In this document: piece by piece, positions 60,926 to 64,000 of the stretch
Numbering within the stretch: the stretch's first letter is position 1
Layout of the letters: every line of letters starts with the position of its first letter
Notes under the pieces: model-generated
Told to the model about the DNA's origin: nothing
The model's input: only the letters and a program-made list of their open reading frames with translations
Database searches by the model: none
Position numbers and translations under genes: made by a program
Origin: Paraplanobispora takensis
GTDB taxonomy: Bacteria; Actinomycetota; Actinomycetes; Streptosporangiales; Streptosporangiaceae
Length of the DNA stretch: 64,000 nucleotides
Direction of reading: 5' to 3'
NCBI RefSeq assembly: GCF_016863195.1
Contig: NZ_BOOK01000005.1
Coordinates: 124,001 to 188,000, forward strand

Positions 60926-60931
60926 AGCGTA
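60926..60931 (-). promoter_or_regulatory. -10 box of leaderless hypothetical gene
   Basis: TACGCT on the minus strand lies seven bases before the GTG at 60918. Confidence 0.4.
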
Positions 60932-61110
60932 TCCAGGTACGCTCCGACAAAACGTCTTCCCCGGCTCCGAGTCCCCCGCCGGCCTGCGATCGCCGTGGAT
61001 CATCGCGACTGAGCGCTCCGCCTCTCGTCACTCTTCGTGACGTTCCCACCTCACCTCAGGGCGGCGCCGCGTTCCGCCCTCCGGGCACGCGGCCCACGGC
61101 CCGGGGAGTC

Positions 61111-61548
61111 TCATCCCGTCCGGCGCCGGGTGAGCCGGGCCCACCATGGGCGGGCCGGCGGGCCGGGCGCGTCGGAGATCCGGCCCGCCGCCCTGAGCGC
61201 CTCGGCGAAGTCCCGCGCGTCGGCGCGGGAGCCGCCGGACGGCTTGGGACGGTCGCGGGCATAGGCCTCGAACTCGGCCGCGAAGTCACCGCCGAGCGCT
61301 CTGAGGAGGTCGGGCCGGAGCCGGGCCACCACCCCCCGCCGTTTGGCGATCAGGCTGGAGCTCTGGATGCGCAGGCGCTCCCGGTCGAACCCCCCGGGCG
61401 CCCGCCCGCCCGCCACCAGGGCGGCCAGCAGCTCGGCCTGCGCCCTGGCCAGCTCGGCCCTGGCCTCGGAACCGGCCGCTCCCCCGGAGTCGTGGCCGGG
61501 GCCCTCCCCCGGGGCGGCCTCCGGGGGACGCCGGTCGAGGTCAGTCAC
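61111..61548 (-). CDS. SCO6045-like partner protein of the DUF692 system
   Basis: The 145-residue protein has a Gly/Ala/Glu-rich N-terminal 30 residues, then a helical domain: [17 protein letters not shown], then [29 protein letters not shown], and [13 protein letters not shown]. This resembles the small protein regularly encoded after DUF692 enzymes in actinomycetes (SCO6045 type, from memory) and other MNIO partner proteins that deliver the substrate peptide. The GTG at 61548 overlaps the DUF692 stop by 8 bases, so translation is coupled. Confidence 0.7.
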   Translation of the reverse strand: MTDLDRRPPEAAPGEGPGHDSGGAAGSEARAELARAQAELLAALVAGGRAPGGFDRERLRIQSSSLIAKRRGVVARLRPDLLRALGGDFAAEFEAYARDRPKPSGGSRADARDFAEALRAAGRISDAPGPPARPWWARLTRRRTG

Positions 61549-62347
61549 GGGCCGCCGCCTTCCGGATCCGGTCCAGCTCGGACTGCAGGGCCCCGTCGCT
61601 GGGATAGTCGGCGTCCCACTCCAGCAGCACCCCCGGAGGGTCGACCCGAGCGCACAGCTCCGACAGGATGGCGAGCACCTCGTCGGGGACGTGATCGGTG
61701 TGGGTGTCGTGCCAGACTCCGCCGTGCGAGTGACCCCCGGCGACGTGCACGTAGGCCAGCTCGGACAGCGGCAGGACGTCCAGGGCGTCCACCGCCCGCA
61801 GGCCGAGGTTGACCTCGTTGGTGTAGAGGTTGGCCACGTCCACCAGGAGCTTGACCCCGGTCGCCTCCACCAGCCCGCCGAGGAACTCCGCCTCGGTCAT
61901 CTCGTCCTGCGGCCAGCCGAACAGGGCCGCCACGTTCTCCAGCGCCAGGGGGACGTCGAGCGCGTCCTGCGCCCGCCGTACGTTCTCCACCACCACCTTG
62001 AGCGCCTCACGGGTGCGCGGCACGGGCAGCAGGTGGCCGGCCTCCATGCCGCCGGCGCGCACGAAGGCCAGGTGCTCGCTGACCAGCGGCGCGCCGAGCG
62101 CCTCGGCGCACGCCGCCAGATGGGCCAGCCGGTCGGGGTCCGGCGGCTCGGCGCCGCCCACCCCCAGCCCGACCCCGTGCGGGATCACCGGCACGCCCCT
62201 GGCGCGCAGCACCCGCAGCGACTCCGGCAGCCGGTCGGGACGCACGTTCTCCGCGATGACCTCGACGAAGTCCACACCCCGCAGTCGCTCCACCGTGAGG
62301 TCGATCTCCGGCCGCCAGCCGATGCCTACACCGAGCGATTCAGCCAT
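61541..62347 (-). CDS. DUF692 multinuclear iron-dependent oxidase (MNIO)
   Basis: The 268-residue TIM-barrel protein of the DUF692/MNIO family has the probable iron ligands: His in PHGVGLG, Glu in SEHLAF and ALENVA, Asp in LLVDVANLY, His in AYVHVAGG, His/Asp in WHDTHTDHV and Glu in LLEWD. Known MNIOs (MbnB, TglH, ChrH, ApyH type) oxidise Cys or Asp residues of peptides, with a partner protein. Here the partner may be the following gene and the substrate the Cys-rich tail of the membrane protein upstream; this is inference. The ATG at 62347 has GGAGGAGG upstream. Confidence 0.9.
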   Translation of the reverse strand: MAESLGVGIGWRPEIDLTVERLRGVDFVEVIAENVRPDRLPESLRVLRARGVPVIPHGVGLGVGGAEPPDPDRLAHLAACAEALGAPLVSEHLAFVRAGGMEAGHLLPVPRTREALKVVVENVRRAQDALDVPLALENVAALFGWPQDEMTEAEFLGGLVEATGVKLLVDVANLYTNEVNLGLRAVDALDVLPLSELAYVHVAGGHSHGGVWHDTHTDHVPDEVLAILSELCARVDPPGVLLEWDADYPSDGALQSELDRIRKAAARD

Positions 62348-62434
62348 CGCCGCCTCCTCCGCAACCCCTGAAGCCGGGTGACCCGGCCGCCGTCCCCCGC
62401 TGTTCCCGCTGCGCGGTCGCCGGGGCGGAGCGGC

Positions 62435-63409
62435 TCAGCCGCCGCCGCAACCTCCGCCGCAGCCGCCGCCACCGCAGCTCGACCCGCCGCCGGAGTCACC
62501 GCCACCGCCGCCCGAGTCGCCGCCGCCGCCCGAGTCGCCCCATCCGCCGCCGCCGAAGTCACCGCCGCCGCCGTAGGAGGAGTCGCCGCCCGTCCCGCCG
62601 CCGCAGGAACCGCTCACGTAACCGCTGGTCATGTCGCGTTGCTGCAGGTGCATGGCCACATCGGGATCGTCGAGCTCGCTCAGGCCGTACAGGGCGACCG
62701 GGAAGCCGACGGCGAAGGCCAGGTCGCCGCTCACCGGGCGGACGCCTCGGATGTGCGACCGGCGGGCGGAGACGAGCGCCTCCGTGCCGGTCCTGGTGAG
62801 CACGCTGCGCAGAGCCGACTTCTGCGTGGAATGGACGACCAGGCCCACGACCGCCGTCACCAGGCCGATCAGGAAGGCGAGCACGGTGAGCCCGTCGTCC
62901 AGGCCGATCACGGCCGTACCGATGCTGAAGACGACCGCGAGCACCGAGAGGGTCAGCAGCCGGCTGAGCATCTTGCGCGCCTCGGTGAGCGCGCCGTCTG
63001 GCACCAGCAGCCCGCGGCCGACCAGGTTGTAGCGCAGGCCGTCCATGGCCTGTCCCTGGGCCACCGTACGGCGCAGCTCACCGGCCGGGCAGCTGCCCCC
63101 GCGCGCGGCGAGCGCCTCCAGGACGGACCGCTCGACCGGGTCCGGGGAGGGCGGGGCCCCGGCCACGAGGCCGATCTGCCCGTCCCGCGAGACGCGCACG
63201 CCGCCGCCCCTGGCCAGCAGGCCGAGCGCGGTGTTGACGGTGCGGAGCGGTCCACCGGACAGGTAGGCCAGCTCGTAGGGGGTGAGCGGGCCGCCGGCAT
63301 GGCTCACGGCGGCCTTGCGGATCCTGCGGTGCTCGACGCCCAGCGCCACCGCCGCGGTGACGGTCATCACGGCGAGGGCCGCCGCGATGACGATCAGTAC
63401 GACTCCCAT
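62435..63409 (-). CDS. TIGR04222 membrane protein with Gly/Cys-rich tail
   Basis: The 324-residue protein has an N-terminal membrane helix (about 1-25), a winged-helix-like TIGR04222 domain (about 35-145: LTPYELAYLSGGPLRTVNTAL), two central helices (about 146-190), a second soluble part, and from about residue 265 a low-complexity tail. The tail is almost pure Gly/Ser/Asp, then GSSCGGGGCGGGCGGG at the end. The four terminal Cys in a Gly array look like RiPP-type modification sites. It directly precedes the DUF692 gene. AGGAGG five bases before the ATG supports the start. Confidence 0.88.
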   Translation of the reverse strand: MGVVLIVIAAALAVMTVTAAVALGVEHRRIRKAAVSHAGGPLTPYELAYLSGGPLRTVNTALGLLARGGGVRVSRDGQIGLVAGAPPSPDPVERSVLEALAARGGSCPAGELRRTVAQGQAMDGLRYNLVGRGLLVPDGALTEARKMLSRLLTLSVLAVVFSIGTAVIGLDDGLTVLAFLIGLVTAVVGLVVHSTQKSALRSVLTRTGTEALVSARRSHIRGVRPVSGDLAFAVGFPVALYGLSELDDPDVAMHLQQRDMTSGYVSGSCGGGTGGDSSYGGGGDFGGGGWGDSGGGGDSGGGGGDSGGGSSCGGGGCGGGCGGG

Positions 63410-63569
63410 GTCCGCCTCCTGAAAAGGACCGGGGGCCTATGCCCGTTGCCTGATAGACGCTCGTGGAGACGCGGAAGTTTCTCCTGGAAGGAGCCTATTT
63501 CACCGTCGGCGCCCGACGCACCCGCCGGAACCCCGGCGGCCGCCCGTCGTCCCGGGTGGCAGACGCGCC

Positions 63570-63602
63570 GGAACCCCGGCGCCTGGCGGGCGCCGGGGTT
63601 CC
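63570..63602. terminator. Strong terminator hairpin after PEP carboxykinase gene
   Basis: GGAACCCCGGCGCC and GGCGCCGGGGTTCC are perfect 14-base arms with a five-base loop, 65 bases after the pckG stop, in the gap before the TIGR04222 promoter. The unit GCCGGAACCCCGGC also occurs once more near 63523. Confidence 0.8.
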
Positions 63603-63666
63603 CGGAAGGCCCGGGGCCAGGAGGGACCCGGGCGGGGGAAAGCCGGAGGGGATCCGGGGGCGGAGA

Positions 63667-64000
63667 TCAGCCCAGGCGGTCGACCAGGGCGTTGTACTCC
63701 TCCCACAGCTCCTTGGGCAGGTGGTCGCCGAAGGTCTCGAAGAAGGACGGGATCAGCGCGGCCTCCTCCTTCCACACCTCGGTGTCCACGGTGAGCAGGG
63801 TCCGCAGGTCCTCGGCGGAGAGGTCGAGGCCCTCGCTGTCCAGCTCGGCGGGGAGCAGGCCGATCGGGGTCTCGACGGCCTGCGCCTTGCCGTTGAGGCG
63901 GTCGACGATCCACTTGAGCACGCGGCTGTTCTCGCCGAAGCCGGGCCAGATGAATTTGCCGTCGGCGTTCTTGCGGAACCAGTTCACGTAGTAGACGCGC
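63667..64000 (-). CDS. pckG: Phosphoenolpyruvate carboxykinase (GTP), C-terminal end only
   Basis: Only the last 110 codons are in the window; the gene continues past 64000. The visible part ([33 protein letters not shown], with [10 protein letters not shown] typical of GTP-dependent PEPCK, and [12 protein letters not shown] near the end) is strongly diagnostic. The enzyme makes PEP from oxaloacetate and GTP, the committed step of gluconeogenesis, matching glpX in this window. Confidence 0.92.
   Translation of the reverse strand, partial: RVYYVNWFRKNADGKFIWPGFGENSRVLKWIVDRLNGKAQAVETPIGLLPAELDSEGLDLSAEDLRTLLTVDTEVWKEEAALIPSFFETFGDHLPKELWEEYNALVDRLG

Overview
The window is about 64 kb of very GC-rich DNA with strong G/C bias at third codon positions, frequent GTG starts, 4-base ATGA/GTGA gene overlaps and many genes that appear leaderless. 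It carries a mycothiol S-conjugate amidase (mca), an AfsQ-like two-component system, Hank's-type kinases and a TIGR04222/DUF692 pair. Together these point to a filamentous actinomycete chromosome. A member of the Streptosporangiaceae (Nonomuraea/Streptosporangium type) is my best guess from gene content; this is inference. I see no rRNA, tRNA, insertion sequence, prophage or CRISPR array.

Region 1 (1-12.4 kb, minus strand) is a type IV secretion-like operon built from Tn916/pCW3-type Tcp parts. In transcription order it holds a 22-codon leader ORF, a TcpC-like protein, a 47-codon coupled ORF, a TcpD-like two-helix membrane protein, a TcpE domain fused through a roughly 600-residue linker to a MinD/ParA-like domain, a VirB4 ATPase, a VirB6/TrbL-like polytopic protein, a small VirB8-like protein and an SLT + NlpC/P60 cell-wall hydrolase. 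A Nudix hydrolase and a secreted protein cut by the window edge follow. No relaxase, coupling protein or origin of transfer is visible, so this may be a protein-secretion or envelope machine rather than a conjugation system.

Region 2 (12.4-24.8 kb) is housekeeping: ychF, two hypothetical exported proteins, rmuC, a DUF6542 protein, ispH, a lipid-droplet-type protein, xseA, a GNAT acetyltransferase, xseB, a DUF4245 protein, a TetR regulator and glpX. From memory, the order ychF-DUF6542-ispH-xseA-xseB-DUF4245-glpX-fumC matches a block conserved from mycobacteria to streptomycetes.

Region 3 (24.8-36.3 kb) is accessory: a DUF1707 protein, an MFS transporter, a six-enzyme myo-inositol catabolic operon (iolG-iolE-iolC-aldolase-iolB-iolD, minus strand), and a divergent MocR regulator/EamA exporter pair.

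Region 4 (36.3-45.9 kb) has a class I Fe-S fumarase, two tandem Ser/Thr protein kinases, a class II fumarase, a tautomerase-like protein, mca and a group-2 sigma factor whose only plausible start codon is CTG.

Region 5 (46.3-52 kb) reads as a 3-hydroxybutyrate oligomer scavenging cluster: dehydrogenase, GAF/PucR-type regulator, MHS-family symporter and a secreted hydrolase. Region 6 (52-60.9 kb) has a glycosyltransferase, a secreted transglycosylase-like protein, a response regulator-histidine kinase-lipoprotein operon, a PIN-PhoH protein and a cis-prenyltransferase. Region 7 (61.1-63.4 kb) is a compact DUF692 (MNIO, multinuclear iron oxygenase) system: a membrane protein with a Gly/Cys-rich tail, the MNIO enzyme and a small partner protein. 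The window ends inside a GTP-dependent PEP carboxykinase gene.
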